DNA of 64,000 nucleotides from Vreelandella rituensis (GTDB lineage: Bacteria > Pseudomonadota > Gammaproteobacteria > Pseudomonadales > Halomonadaceae), in contig NZ_QPIJ01000012.1 in assembly GCF_003336665.1 (NCBI RefSeq), positions 1-64,000 of the forward strand. Reading direction: 5' to 3'. Below the pieces are notes generated by a model. It saw nothing but the letters and a program-made list of their open reading frames with translations, ran no database searches and was not told the DNA's origin. Made by a program: the position numbers and the translations under genes. The number at the start of each line of letters is the position of its first letter. Within the stretch, counting starts at the first letter, position 1. Of the stretch, positions 33,288 through 42,029 are shown one piece after another.

Positions 33288-36200
33288 ACCAACGCACGAT
33301 GCCTGGGAAATCTCGCCCAAGCGGCTAATGCCCGCCATGACATTACGCTTTCTTGCGTTGGTCCTGATTCTGGCCCTGGTGCTGCTTTTTCCGGCGAGCC
33401 AGCTTCTGACCCTGGGCAATAGCAGCGACGCTACGCCCAGCAGCGTATCGATTTTCTACTCCAGGACGATGCTGCAGGCCAACCCGGACAATCGTGAACT
33501 GCGCTTCAGTCTGGCCACGAAACTTGCCCAGGTGGGCGAGATCGAAGAAGCCCGTCAACTGCTCGCCCCGCTGGCCGATGACCCGACCCTCGGCGTTCAG
33601 CGGCTCCTGCTGGAACTGGACTGGCAAGGCTACATCGCCCTTACCGAGGACGATGCGCGTCGCTCCCAGTACCACGACGACCTCTCCTTGCGCCTACAGC
33701 AGGTCCAGGCGATTCCCGATCTGCCGCTGGATACCATTGCCTCCCTGGCCATGTACTGGCTGGCATTAGGCGAACCGGCCCAGGCCGCAAAGCTATATGA
33801 ACACTTGGCCACTCAAGACCCCACCAACCGTTACCAGTGGCTATCCCTGGCCGGCCAGTGGTGGCTCAAGGCAGGCTACCCCGAGCGCTCGGCAAAAGCC
33901 TGGCATGGCGCTTTCGAGGCCGCAGAGGCTCAACCCCAAGCCAGTCTGTTGCACTGGTTCATCCCCTCCGCTTTGGCTCAGAGCGACAGCCGCCGCGACG
34001 CCGCACTAGCAGCATTGAATGCCGCCCAGCAGAGCCAGGGAGCAAGCGCATTGGAGTATGCGCGGCGATTCATTACTCATTACCCGAGCGACCCCGAGTT
34101 TCTGAACATTGGCATCAGGATTGCGCTGGCGCAGAACCAGCCCCTGCAGGCGTTGGAATGGTCTCATCGTTATCTTGAAGGCAGGACCGACGATCTGCAG
34201 GCATTGGAACGCCATGCCAATATTGCCCTGGCGGCCGGCCAACCCGCCGAAGCGGCTTCATATTTCGAACGCCTCGCCGAACAGGATCCGGACAACCGCT
34301 ACCACTGGCTATCGCTCGCCGGTGAATGGTGGCTCAAGGCCGGTGATCCCGAGCGCTCGGCGAAGGCCTGGCGTGACGCCTTCGATGCTGTAGAAGCAGA
34401 AGCAGAGCCACCGGACCTAGGCCTGATCGGATGGCTCATACCTTCCGCTCACGCCGCCGTCGACACGTCCGCTGCATCACGCCGTCGTAATGCGGCGCTA
34501 GCCGCTCTACAGGCAGCGCGCCAGAGCCTGACCCCTGACACCATGACCTACGTCCGAGAATATGTGGAGTATTACCCCCAGGATACGGAGATCCTGGATG
34601 TCGCGATCCAGATCGCCCTGGCTCTCGATGAAGCCGAACAGGCAATGACATGGTCCAGTAACTACCTGCGTCTCAACCCACAAGAGAGCCAAGCCCAAGA
34701 GCGCCATGTCAACATTGCCTTCGCCTTGGGACTTGTACAAGAGGCGGCGACCATCCTGACCCAGCTGGTTGAAGCCAATCCCGCTAATGTCGATTACCGC
34801 CAGCGGCTGGCCCAGGCCCAGCGCTGGGCCGGACAGCCTCAGGCGGCACTGAAAAGCTACGAATATCTGGCGACCCTGAATGGGGATCCTTATTATGACA
34901 CCCAGGTCATCGATATTGCCCAAAGCCTCAATGACCGCCAAACCACATTGACTGCCCTGGTCCGTATTGGTAACCGCCAGCCTCTCGATGACCGCCAGCG
35001 CCGCCTGCTCGTCGACCTGTATTACGATCTGGGCGAACCCGAAAGGGCCATTGCTCAGATTCAAGAATGGATTGACAGCGGCCCGACGACGCGTGACCTC
35101 TGGGTACGCATGGCGACATGGCAGGAGCAGACCGGCGAGCTCGAGGCCGCGCTCGCCAGCTGGCAGCGCATCGCGAATCACTTCGGCAATGATGTGCAGG
35201 AAACCTATGCCCGCAGCCGCCTGCAAACCAAGCTCTGGCAACTGCCCGAAGCCCTGGCCACGTTGCAGATATTGGAACAACCCCCGGCGAGCAACGACGA
35301 CACAACCCAAGACTACTGGAACATGCTCGGCGAACTGTCTTGGCACATGTTCGATGTCGAGTCGAGCAGCGACGCCTATCAGCAGCTCTACCGTGCCGGC
35401 ACTCTAGACGAAGAGTATTATCCGCGCCTGATTCAAAGCATGGCCGAATCCGGCAACATCGAAATGGCCATGCAGGTCGTTCGGGAAGACTGGCAGGCGC
35501 GTCGTCAGCCCGACACCGTGATCCAGATGCTGGACGCGGCACAGCGCCAACAGCGCACCGACATGATCCACGAGCTGTTCGAGATGACCCGGCACGATCG
35601 TGCCCGCTTCGCCGACTCGGCCGACTACTGGTGGATCTACGCCGAGCAACGGCTCGCCCTCCATGATATCGACGGTGCACGCCAGGCCTACTTGAAGGCG
35701 CTGGCCCTGGCACCCGGAAATACCGGCCTGCGCGCCGCCCTCATCTATACGCTAGTGCAGAATCAGCGTGATCTAGAGCTACGTCGCTATCTATCCCAGT
35801 GGGGCTCAAGCGCCCCGGGCGATGCCGACTTGCTGGCCGCCTTCGCCGCCGGTTACAGCCAGCTGGGCGACAGCCGACAAGCCTTGCACTGGTACGACCT
35901 TGCGCTGCGCGCGGCGCCCGATAATTACCTGCTGATGCTGGATTACGCCGATGCACTCAGCCGGGTACGGCATCACGATTCAGCGCTACGCTTACGTCGC
36001 CATGCCCTGCTCGAGCTGCGCCCGAGGCTGCAAGCCGAATTGCAGGACGCCTCTCAGCTGTCGCCCGAACGCAAACGCGAGCAGGCCCGCGTTATCGCCG
36101 TGCAGACGTCGCTACAGGGTCCCGACAGCAGCCGCGACTGGCTGCAGGCCGTCATGACCCACGATACGCTCGGCAGTGAAGACAGCGCCTGGTTGTTCGA

Positions 36201-37434
36201 CAGCTACATGGCCCAGCAGCAACCGGCCTATGCCCGCTATTGGCACCTGCGCGCCCAGTGGCAGCGCCAATCCACACCACAATGGCAACAGCTGGCAGTC
36301 GCCATGCAGCGTAACGATCACGCCGCCCTGCAGCGTCTACTGAGCTCCCAGGCCGGTGGCAATCTCTCCACCGGAGATCGTATCGAAGCGCTGAACCGGC
36401 TCGGCCATCGGGAACAGGCGCTGTCCCTGGCTCTCGACCACAGCGACGAAGAAACGGGGTACCTGAGACGGGCGGCCGAACTGACCAACGAGATGCCCAA
36501 TCGCGCCGGCGTTCAGCTGGAAACGGCACAGGTCGGCGATATCGACATCATCTCTAGTAGCACCCTTCTGCAGTTCAGCGATGAGCGACTCTCCACGACC
36601 CTCGAGCTGGGTCAGCGACGCTTGAGCGACAGCGGCATTTACGCCGAGATCGACGGCCTCCAGGACGAGCGCTTCGCCCGCCTGAGCCTGGCGCGGCGCC
36701 AACGACGCGGCCAGACCAGCGTCACGCTGGGCGCCCTCGACACCCAGGCCGAGACCGCCTTCCAACTAAGTGGCCAACAGGAATGGCAATTCACGACCCG
36801 CCTGGGCGGCTCGCTGTTCGCCGACTACAACGCCCTGAGCGAGGAAACCGATCTGCTACGTGCGCTGGGCGTCCGCGACCAGCTCGGCGCCACCCTCGAC
36901 TGGCGCCTCACCGCGCGAGATTCCGCCAGGCTGAGTGGCGCCTATACCGAATTCCATTCTCGGGAGTCGCGCAACAAGCTCGCCGACGGCTATCGCCTGG
37001 AGGCCGATCTTACCCACGCCCTGATAAGCGGGGCCACTCGCCAGGTGCTGGTGCGACTGCTGGGCAGCACCGAGCACAATACGCTGGCCAGCCAGCTACC
37101 CGCTGATGTCGCCTCGCGCGTCCCGGCAGATACCCGAATGGATGCCCTGGTGCCCGAACGCTATTCCTTCGTCGGTGCGGGGATTTCGCTGTCGCGTGGC
37201 GAACCGGGTAGCCCCTACCCGCTTGTCGCCTCACCGCGCTATAGCCTCGACCTGGATGCCGGCTACGTCATGCCCGACAACCAGTTCGGCATGAACGCCA
37301 ATCTCAGTATCGGCACACGGCTATTCGGTAGCGATGAGCTCAGCCTACATCTGGGGGTGAATCAGAGCGGCGATGCCGCTCGCTCGAACACCTTTAACGC
37401 CATGCTCAAGTATCAGTTTTTTCTGGGACGCTAG
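33277..37434 (+). CDS. pelB: Pel export outer-membrane porin with TPR scaffold PelB
   Basis: 1385 aa, longer than P. aeruginosa PelB (about 1190). One inner-membrane anchor (ALVLILALVLLFPASQLL, residues ~30-48), a long TPR-rich periplasmic part (~60-1060), and a C-terminal beta-barrel of alternating residues ending in an aromatic position (MLKYQFFLGR). TPRs contact PelA and PelC; the barrel lets the polymer out. Residues ~186-341 and ~342-497 are near copies of each other (WLSLAGxWWLKAGxPERSAKAW), which accounts for the extra length. GTG start with GAGGTG 5 bases upstream, inside the end of pelA. Confidence 0.93.
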   Translation: MSNKPTHDAWEISPKRLMPAMTLRFLALVLILALVLLFPASQLLTLGNSSDATPSSVSIFYSRTMLQANPDNRELRFSLATKLAQVGEIEEARQLLAPLADDPTLGVQRLLLELDWQGYIALTEDDARRSQYHDDLSLRLQQVQAIPDLPLDTIASLAMYWLALGEPAQAAKLYEHLATQDPTNRYQWLSLAGQWWLKAGYPERSAKAWHGAFEAAEAQPQASLLHWFIPSALAQSDSRRDAALAALNAAQQSQGASALEYARRFITHYPSDPEFLNIGIRIALAQNQPLQALEWSHRYLEGRTDDLQALERHANIALAAGQPAEAASYFERLAEQDPDNRYHWLSLAGEWWLKAGDPERSAKAWRDAFDAVEAEAEPPDLGLIGWLIPSAHAAVDTSAASRRRNAALAALQAARQSLTPDTMTYVREYVEYYPQDTEILDVAIQIALALDEAEQAMTWSSNYLRLNPQESQAQERHVNIAFALGLVQEAATILTQLVEANPANVDYRQRLAQAQRWAGQPQAALKSYEYLATLNGDPYYDTQVIDIAQSLNDRQTTLTALVRIGNRQPLDDRQRRLLVDLYYDLGEPERAIAQIQEWIDSGPTTRDLWVRMATWQEQTGELEAALASWQRIANHFGNDVQETYARSRLQTKLWQLPEALATLQILEQPPASNDDTTQDYWNMLGELSWHMFDVESSSDAYQQLYRAGTLDEEYYPRLIQSMAESGNIEMAMQVVREDWQARRQPDTVIQMLDAAQRQQRTDMIHELFEMTRHDRARFADSADYWWIYAEQRLALHDIDGARQAYLKALALAPGNTGLRAALIYTLVQNQRDLELRRYLSQWGSSAPGDADLLAAFAAGYSQLGDSRQALHWYDLALRAAPDNYLLMLDYADALSRVRHHDSALRLRRHALLELRPRLQAELQDASQLSPERKREQARVIAVQTSLQGPDSSRDWLQAVMTHDTLGSEDSAWLFDSYMAQQQPAYARYWHLRAQWQRQSTPQWQQLAVAMQRNDHAALQRLLSSQAGGNLSTGDRIEALNRLGHREQALSLALDHSDEETGYLRRAAELTNEMPNRAGVQLETAQVGDIDIISSSTLLQFSDERLSTTLELGQRRLSDSGIYAEIDGLQDERFARLSLARRQRRGQTSVTLGALDTQAETAFQLSGQQEWQFTTRLGGSLFADYNALSEETDLLRALGVRDQLGATLDWRLTARDSARLSGAYTEFHSRESRNKLADGYRLEADLTHALISGATRQVLVRLLGSTEHNTLASQLPADVASRVPADTRMDALVPERYSFVGAGISLSRGEPGSPYPLVASPRYSLDLDAGYVMPDNQFGMNANLSIGTRLFGSDELSLHLGVNQSGDAARSNTFNAMLKYQFFLGR
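33832..34767 (+). repeat. Internal tandem duplication in pelB (2 x 468 bp)
   Basis: The stretch from 33832 is repeated from 34300 with a period of 468 bases (156 codons). Both copies encode WLSLAGxWWLKAGxPERSAKAW near the start, an IPSAxA segment in the middle and an AALAALxAAxQS segment after it. The copies are diverged, so the event is not recent. Confidence 0.85.
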
Positions 37435-37489
37435 TGCCTAGCGAACCTGAGGGTGCAACAACGCGTGAAGACACGCAGGGGAGAAAGTG

Positions 37490-38068
37490 ATGACGATGAC
37501 CAAGCTACAACGACTGTTTCAACCAGGGCGCGCGCAGGTTCAACTAGGGCGCGCGCAGGTGCTGGCCATGTTACTGACGCTGGTGCTGCTGTCCGGCTGT
37601 GCCGTCACCGATGTGCATCGCGGCGATGCGCTTCAGGCCCAGGCTCGCTGGATCCAGCTGCCGATAGCCAACTATGCGGAAACGCCTCTGGCAGGCCAGC
37701 GGGCGGAATCGATCCTGGCGACGCTGCTGCATAGCCAAGGCATCGCTTCGCTGGGCCGTTACGCACCATCCGAGTCGGGGGGCCTGCTGGATTTCAACGC
37801 CGACAGCATCTATCAGGAAGCGCTGGACTCGGCTCGTTCCGAGGGTTACCGCTACGGCGTCACCGGCGCGGTCGAGGAGTGGCAATACAAGGCTGGACTG
37901 GATGGTGAACCCGCGGTGGGCATCAGCCTCAGGGTGGTGGATATCGCCTCCGGCGACACCCTGTGGAGTGCCTCGGGCGCACGCACCGGCTGGGGTTACA
38001 GCACCGCCAGCGGTACCGCACAGAAATTGATGGCTGACATGATCGGTGACCTGCCGGTTCAGAAGTGA
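37490..38068 (+). CDS. pelC: Pel export lipoprotein PelC
   Basis: 192 aa. Lipoprotein signal with hydrophobic core LAMLLTLVLLSGC (lipobox LSGC, Cys acylated), then the PelC fold with ASGDTLWSASG and WGYSTASG near the end. PelC forms a dodecameric ring at the periplasmic side of the outer membrane that guides Pel to PelB. The N-region before the hydrophobic core is unusually long because a 21-base tandem repeat gives QPGRAQVQLGRAQV. GGGGAG precedes ATG 37490. Confidence 0.92.
   Translation: MTMTKLQRLFQPGRAQVQLGRAQVLAMLLTLVLLSGCAVTDVHRGDALQAQARWIQLPIANYAETPLAGQRAESILATLLHSQGIASLGRYAPSESGGLLDFNADSIYQEALDSARSEGYRYGVTGAVEEWQYKAGLDGEPAVGISLRVVDIASGDTLWSASGARTGWGYSTASGTAQKLMADMIGDLPVQK
37518..37560 (+). 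repeat. 21-bp tandem repeat in the pelC signal region
   Basis: GGGCGCGCGCAGGT at 37526-37539 recurs at 37547-37560; the full unit is 21 bases (TTCAAC...GCAGG) with one base different. It is in frame and adds seven residues to the N-region of the signal peptide. Confidence 0.85.
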
Positions 38069-38075
38069 GGCAAGC

Positions 38076-39446
38076 ATGGCCACACAGATAGACGACATTC
38101 GTTACCAACCGCCGCCCAGGCGTACTCGCGTACTGGAAAGCGCACTGCTGACCCTGACCCTGCCGGTTATCGGTTGGATGTTTCACCGGCAAGATCCGCT
38201 GTTTCTCGACAGCGACTTTACCTGGTTGATCATCGCGCCGCTGCTCGCCGGTATCCGCTATGGCTTCGTGTACGGATTCTCCAGTGCGCTGGTTACCGTC
38301 GCGCTGATGATAGTCGTGTCGCAGGGGTGGCTCGCGATACCGGAAACGCCCCTCCCCGTGCCCTATGCGGCCGGTATCATTCTTATTGGCATGATCGCCG
38401 GCGAGTTTGCCGACATCTGGCAACGGCGTCTGATGCAGATGGGAATCATGAATACCGCCCAAGCGACCCGGCTCGAGGAGTTCGTACGCCACTACCACCT
38501 GCTGCGGGTCTCCCACGATCAATTGGCCGAGCGTCTCGCTGCTACACCGCATACCCTACGCGACTCCTTGTTGCAGCTCGCCGAGCGCTTCCCTCAGCTG
38601 GCACCGACGGAGGATTTTCTTAAGCGATATGCGGGGGAGATTCTGGCTTTTTTTGGCGTCCACGGCAAAGTGCAGCAAAGCGCCCTGTACCGCGTGGAAG
38701 ACGACGGCAGGCTAGGCTCTGACCCTCTGGAAACCTATGGTGGTACTCCAGCGACTCCCGTCTCCCCCGGTCACGCCATGATTCGCGCCTGCCTGCAGCA
38801 GCATCACATGATCTGCTTGAAAAGCGAAATGACCCGGGGTGTTAACGAGGATCAGGACATCCTGCTGGCAGTGGTGCCGCTGATCGACGTGAATGACCGG
38901 ATCTGGGCCATTGTGACCATTACCGAGATGCCTTTCATCGATTACCACCGTGGCCAATTGCACCTCCTATCGGTACTCGGAGCAAGCTTGGGGGATCTTA
39001 TTCATACCGCTTGCGAGCGTCAGTCAGCCAATGAAAAGACTGCCCGTGAACAATTTATCGCCTTGCTCAAACGCTGGATCAGGCACGCTCAACGCTACAA
39101 GGTTCATTCCTTGCTAATCACCTTGAAGCTGTCCGAGCATACTTCCGATGAACTACTCAGGAAAATCCATGCACTGGCATACGATCAGTTACGCGTTCTT
39201 GATGCCAGCTGGGTGCAGGCTGATAACACCGGTTCTCAGCGCATACATATTCTGCTGCCCCTTACCAATAAACAGGGCGCCAAGCCTTACTGTCAGCGCT
39301 TGGCTACCCTCCTGCAAGAACGCTACAGCACCAATGCCACTGACGGCGACTTTGTCTTCAAGTACCAGTTGATCGACGGCACACTGCCTGCCAGCACGCT
39401 ATTGCGAGGCCACAGTCAACAGGAAAGTCAGCATGGCTTGGCGTAG
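38076..39446 (+). CDS. pelD: c-di-GMP receptor of Pel secretion PelD
   Basis: 456 aa. Four N-terminal membrane helices (~25-125), a coiled linker, a GAF domain (~190-320) and a degenerate GGDEF domain (~330-450). No GGDEF active motif is visible, but RVLD at Arg373-Asp376 gives the RxxD inhibitory-site motif at almost the same position as in P. aeruginosa PelD, where it binds c-di-GMP. This predicts post-translational control of Pel by c-di-GMP. ATG 38076 follows GTGAGG and gives the family N-terminus; an in-frame ATG ten codons earlier overlaps pelC. Confidence 0.93.
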   Translation: MATQIDDIRYQPPPRRTRVLESALLTLTLPVIGWMFHRQDPLFLDSDFTWLIIAPLLAGIRYGFVYGFSSALVTVALMIVVSQGWLAIPETPLPVPYAAGIILIGMIAGEFADIWQRRLMQMGIMNTAQATRLEEFVRHYHLLRVSHDQLAERLAATPHTLRDSLLQLAERFPQLAPTEDFLKRYAGEILAFFGVHGKVQQSALYRVEDDGRLGSDPLETYGGTPATPVSPGHAMIRACLQQHHMICLKSEMTRGVNEDQDILLAVVPLIDVNDRIWAIVTITEMPFIDYHRGQLHLLSVLGASLGDLIHTACERQSANEKTAREQFIALLKRWIRHAQRYKVHSLLITLKLSEHTSDELLRKIHALAYDQLRVLDASWVQADNTGSQRIHILLPLTNKQGAKPYCQRLATLLQERYSTNATDGDFVFKYQLIDGTLPASTLLRGHSQQESQHGLA

Positions 39447-40416
39447 TTTGCTGGCACTGGCCTGTCTTGGGCTGGGGTTAGTCTGCGAAACAATGGCGTT
39501 GCATAACGCCGTCAACCTATCGGCTGAAGTAGCGCTCATCCTGCATGGGCTGGCTACTTCGTTATTGACACCAGGCATTTATTTCTTGCTGCCCGAACGT
39601 TATCGATACCCTAAGCCGGGTGCCCTGGCCTTTATTGGTAGCAGTATTCTATTTCTTCCGGGTCTAGGTGTGCTTGGCATGCTGGTTGCGCTCCTGCCGG
39701 GACTTTACCTTGCGCGCATCCGACGCGCCTCTGAGTGGGCCCCGTTGGAAAGACCCGACCTGCCCTTCCGCCCTGTCTTGTCAGCAGCCCCTGAAAGTGC
39801 CGTCATGCGGGATGGCCTGGCGGCAGTACTAGCCCACTTCGACGACCCAAGGCAGCGCCAGGACGCCATTACTGCCTGCCGTCACCTGCCTCACCGTCAA
39901 GCCATTCCCTTGCTGCAGCAAGGGTTGACCGACGTAAACGATGAAGTTCGTCTGTTGGCCTACGCCATGCTCAATACCACCGAGCGGGAACTTGATAGCC
40001 GAATTCAGGAAATGGAAGCCGCTAGTGTTGCCGATTCTCATGGCCATCGCTCCGAGGCGCTGGCCGAGCTGTACTGGGACTACGGCTACCTTGGCCTCGC
40101 CCAGGGCAGCACGGTCAAGCATTTACTTGACTGCGCTCTGGAACATATCGATCAGGCCATTGCCTGTCGGCCCACCGCACAGCGCTGGCTGCTGCGAGGC
40201 CGTATCTGTCGCAAGCAAGGTCATTATGATGCCGCTCAGGTCGCCTTTGATCATTGTGAGCGACTTGGATTGAGCGATGATGATTTGGCACCGCAACGGG
40301 CCGAACTCGCCTTTCTTCGCCGGCGCTTTGCAGAAGTGTCTGTAGAGTTACGACGCTTGAGCAAAGACGCGGCCACACAACCGCCCCTAGGTTCCATCGT
40401 GGAGTACTGGCAATGA
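39433..40416 (+). CDS. pelE: Pel synthesis inner-membrane TPR protein PelE
   Basis: 327 aa. Two to three N-terminal membrane helices (LLALACLGLGLVCETM; ILFLPGLGVLGMLVALLPGLYL) followed by a cytoplasmic HEAT/TPR-like part (HRQAIPLLQQGLTDVNDEVRLLAYAML; RWLLRGRICRKQGHYDAAQVAFD). PelE recruits PelF to the membrane with PelD and PelG. It overlaps pelD by 14 bases and pelF by 4. Confidence 0.9.
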   Translation: MAWRSLLALACLGLGLVCETMALHNAVNLSAEVALILHGLATSLLTPGIYFLLPERYRYPKPGALAFIGSSILFLPGLGVLGMLVALLPGLYLARIRRASEWAPLERPDLPFRPVLSAAPESAVMRDGLAAVLAHFDDPRQRQDAITACRHLPHRQAIPLLQQGLTDVNDEVRLLAYAMLNTTERELDSRIQEMEAASVADSHGHRSEALAELYWDYGYLGLAQGSTVKHLLDCALEHIDQAIACRPTAQRWLLRGRICRKQGHYDAAQVAFDHCERLGLSDDDLAPQRAELAFLRRRFAEVSVELRRLSKDAATQPPLGSIVEYWQ

Positions 40417-42029
40417 GCTGGCCTAGATTAGAAAAAAGTGACGTCCCTGCTGATGTCACGCTATTGCTTGAAGGAACCTATCCGATGGTGCGCGGAGGAG
40501 TGGCCGGCTGGATCGACCAGTTGATTCGTGGTCTGCCGGAACTGCGCTTTGCAGTGGTGTTTCTGGGTAGCCGTGAAGATAACTATGACGGCATTCTCTA
40601 TGAGCTTCCCTCCAACATCGTGCATTTGGAATGCCACTATTTGATGCAGGCGAAAGACGACAACAGTGCTCCTGCACAGCATGAAGGTAACCCGGCGGCG
40701 TTCAGGGCCAGTGATGCCCTGCATGACTATTTCCGTACCCCACAACAACAAGACGCCAAAGAACCCCTGTGTGCCATGGCCCGGCTATTGGGCAAGAAAA
40801 ATGGTATATCCCACGAAGATTTCCTTTACAGCCGGCAGGCGTGGCAGCAGATCGTCAATTATTACCGCCGCTATTATTCCGACCCGTCTTTCGTCGATTA
40901 CTTCTGGTCGGTGCGCAACATGCATTCGCCGATCTTCCTGCTCGCGCGTATCGCCCAGCAACTGCCTCCCAGCCGCTGCCTACACGCCATTTCTACCGGT
41001 TATGCCGGCTTTCTGGGGGCGCTGGCGCACCACATTCACGACTGTCCCTTCATCGTTACCGAACACGGCATCTATACCAAGGAGCGCAAGATCGATCTTG
41101 TCGAAGCGTCCTGGATCAAGAGCCATGACGATGTGCTAACTCACGGGTTCCGCCACGATACCGGCTACATCCGCAACCTGTGGATACGTTTCTTCAGTGG
41201 CCTCGGCCGGCTGGCCTACTCCGCCGCCAATCCGATCACCACACTCTACGACGGCAATCGGGAACGCCAAATCGCTGACGGCGCCCGACCTGAGCGCACC
41301 CTGGTCATTCCCAACGGGATCCGTATCGAACGATTTCGTCCTTTGCGCGGGCAAACCGCAGCTAACACGCGCCCCATCGTTGTACTGCTCGGGCGCGTCA
41401 CGCCAATCAAGGACATCAAAACCTTCATCCGTGCCATGCGTCAATTGTGCATGCAGTTACCCGAAGCCGAAGGCTGGATCGTCGGCCCAGACACGGAAGA
41501 TCGCCAGTATGCCCAGGAGTGCCGTGACCTGGTGGAGCAATTCAAGCTGACCGACAAGGTAAAATTTTTGGGCTTTCAACGCACCGAGGACATCATGGCG
41601 CAGGCTCGCCTGGTCGTGCTCACGTCGATCAGCGAGGCGCAGCCATTGGTGGTTCTCGAAGCCATGGCCGCCGGTTTACCTGTCGTGTGCACCGATGTTG
41701 GCTCCTGTTACGAATTGGTGCATGGCGCCCCTCGCACTGCGAGCACCCAGGCCTCTAGTAGCCCAGCAAAAGAGGGCGCGGCGGGCCTTACAGTACCCAT
41801 TGCCGACCCCAGCGCCATGTCCCATGCCATGTACTCCCTACTGAGTGATGCCAAGGCCTGGCAGACCTCACGCGATGCCGGTATCGAACGCGTGGAAGCG
41901 CAATATACGGAGCAGTTGATGCTTGAGCGCTATCGCCGGATGTACCAGGAGACCCAGGCCGAACAGAGCGTTCGCCCAACTATCCCCAAGGAGACAGGCG
42001 ATGGCCGGCATCGGATTCGAGCTTCGTAA
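40413..42029 (+). CDS. pelF: Pel polymerase, GT4 glycosyltransferase PelF
   Basis: 538 aa. Soluble GT-B glycosyltransferase: LLLEGTYPMVRGGVAGWIDQL at the start, THGFRHD and IPNGIRIERF in the middle, and SEAQPLVVLEAMAAGLPVV with the paired Glu of GT4. PelF uses UDP-sugars (UDP-GlcNAc/UDP-GalNAc) to build Pel in the cytoplasm. ATGA overlap with pelE. A low-complexity insert (TASTQASSSPAKEG) near residue 450 is unusual. Confidence 0.95.
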   Translation: MSWPRLEKSDVPADVTLLLEGTYPMVRGGVAGWIDQLIRGLPELRFAVVFLGSREDNYDGILYELPSNIVHLECHYLMQAKDDNSAPAQHEGNPAAFRASDALHDYFRTPQQQDAKEPLCAMARLLGKKNGISHEDFLYSRQAWQQIVNYYRRYYSDPSFVDYFWSVRNMHSPIFLLARIAQQLPPSRCLHAISTGYAGFLGALAHHIHDCPFIVTEHGIYTKERKIDLVEASWIKSHDDVLTHGFRHDTGYIRNLWIRFFSGLGRLAYSAANPITTLYDGNRERQIADGARPERTLVIPNGIRIERFRPLRGQTAANTRPIVVLLGRVTPIKDIKTFIRAMRQLCMQLPEAEGWIVGPDTEDRQYAQECRDLVEQFKLTDKVKFLGFQRTEDIMAQARLVVLTSISEAQPLVVLEAMAAGLPVVCTDVGSCYELVHGAPRTASTQASSSPAKEGAAGLTVPIADPSAMSHAMYSLLSDAKAWQTSRDAGIERVEAQYTEQLMLERYRRMYQETQAEQSVRPTIPKETGDGRHRIRAS

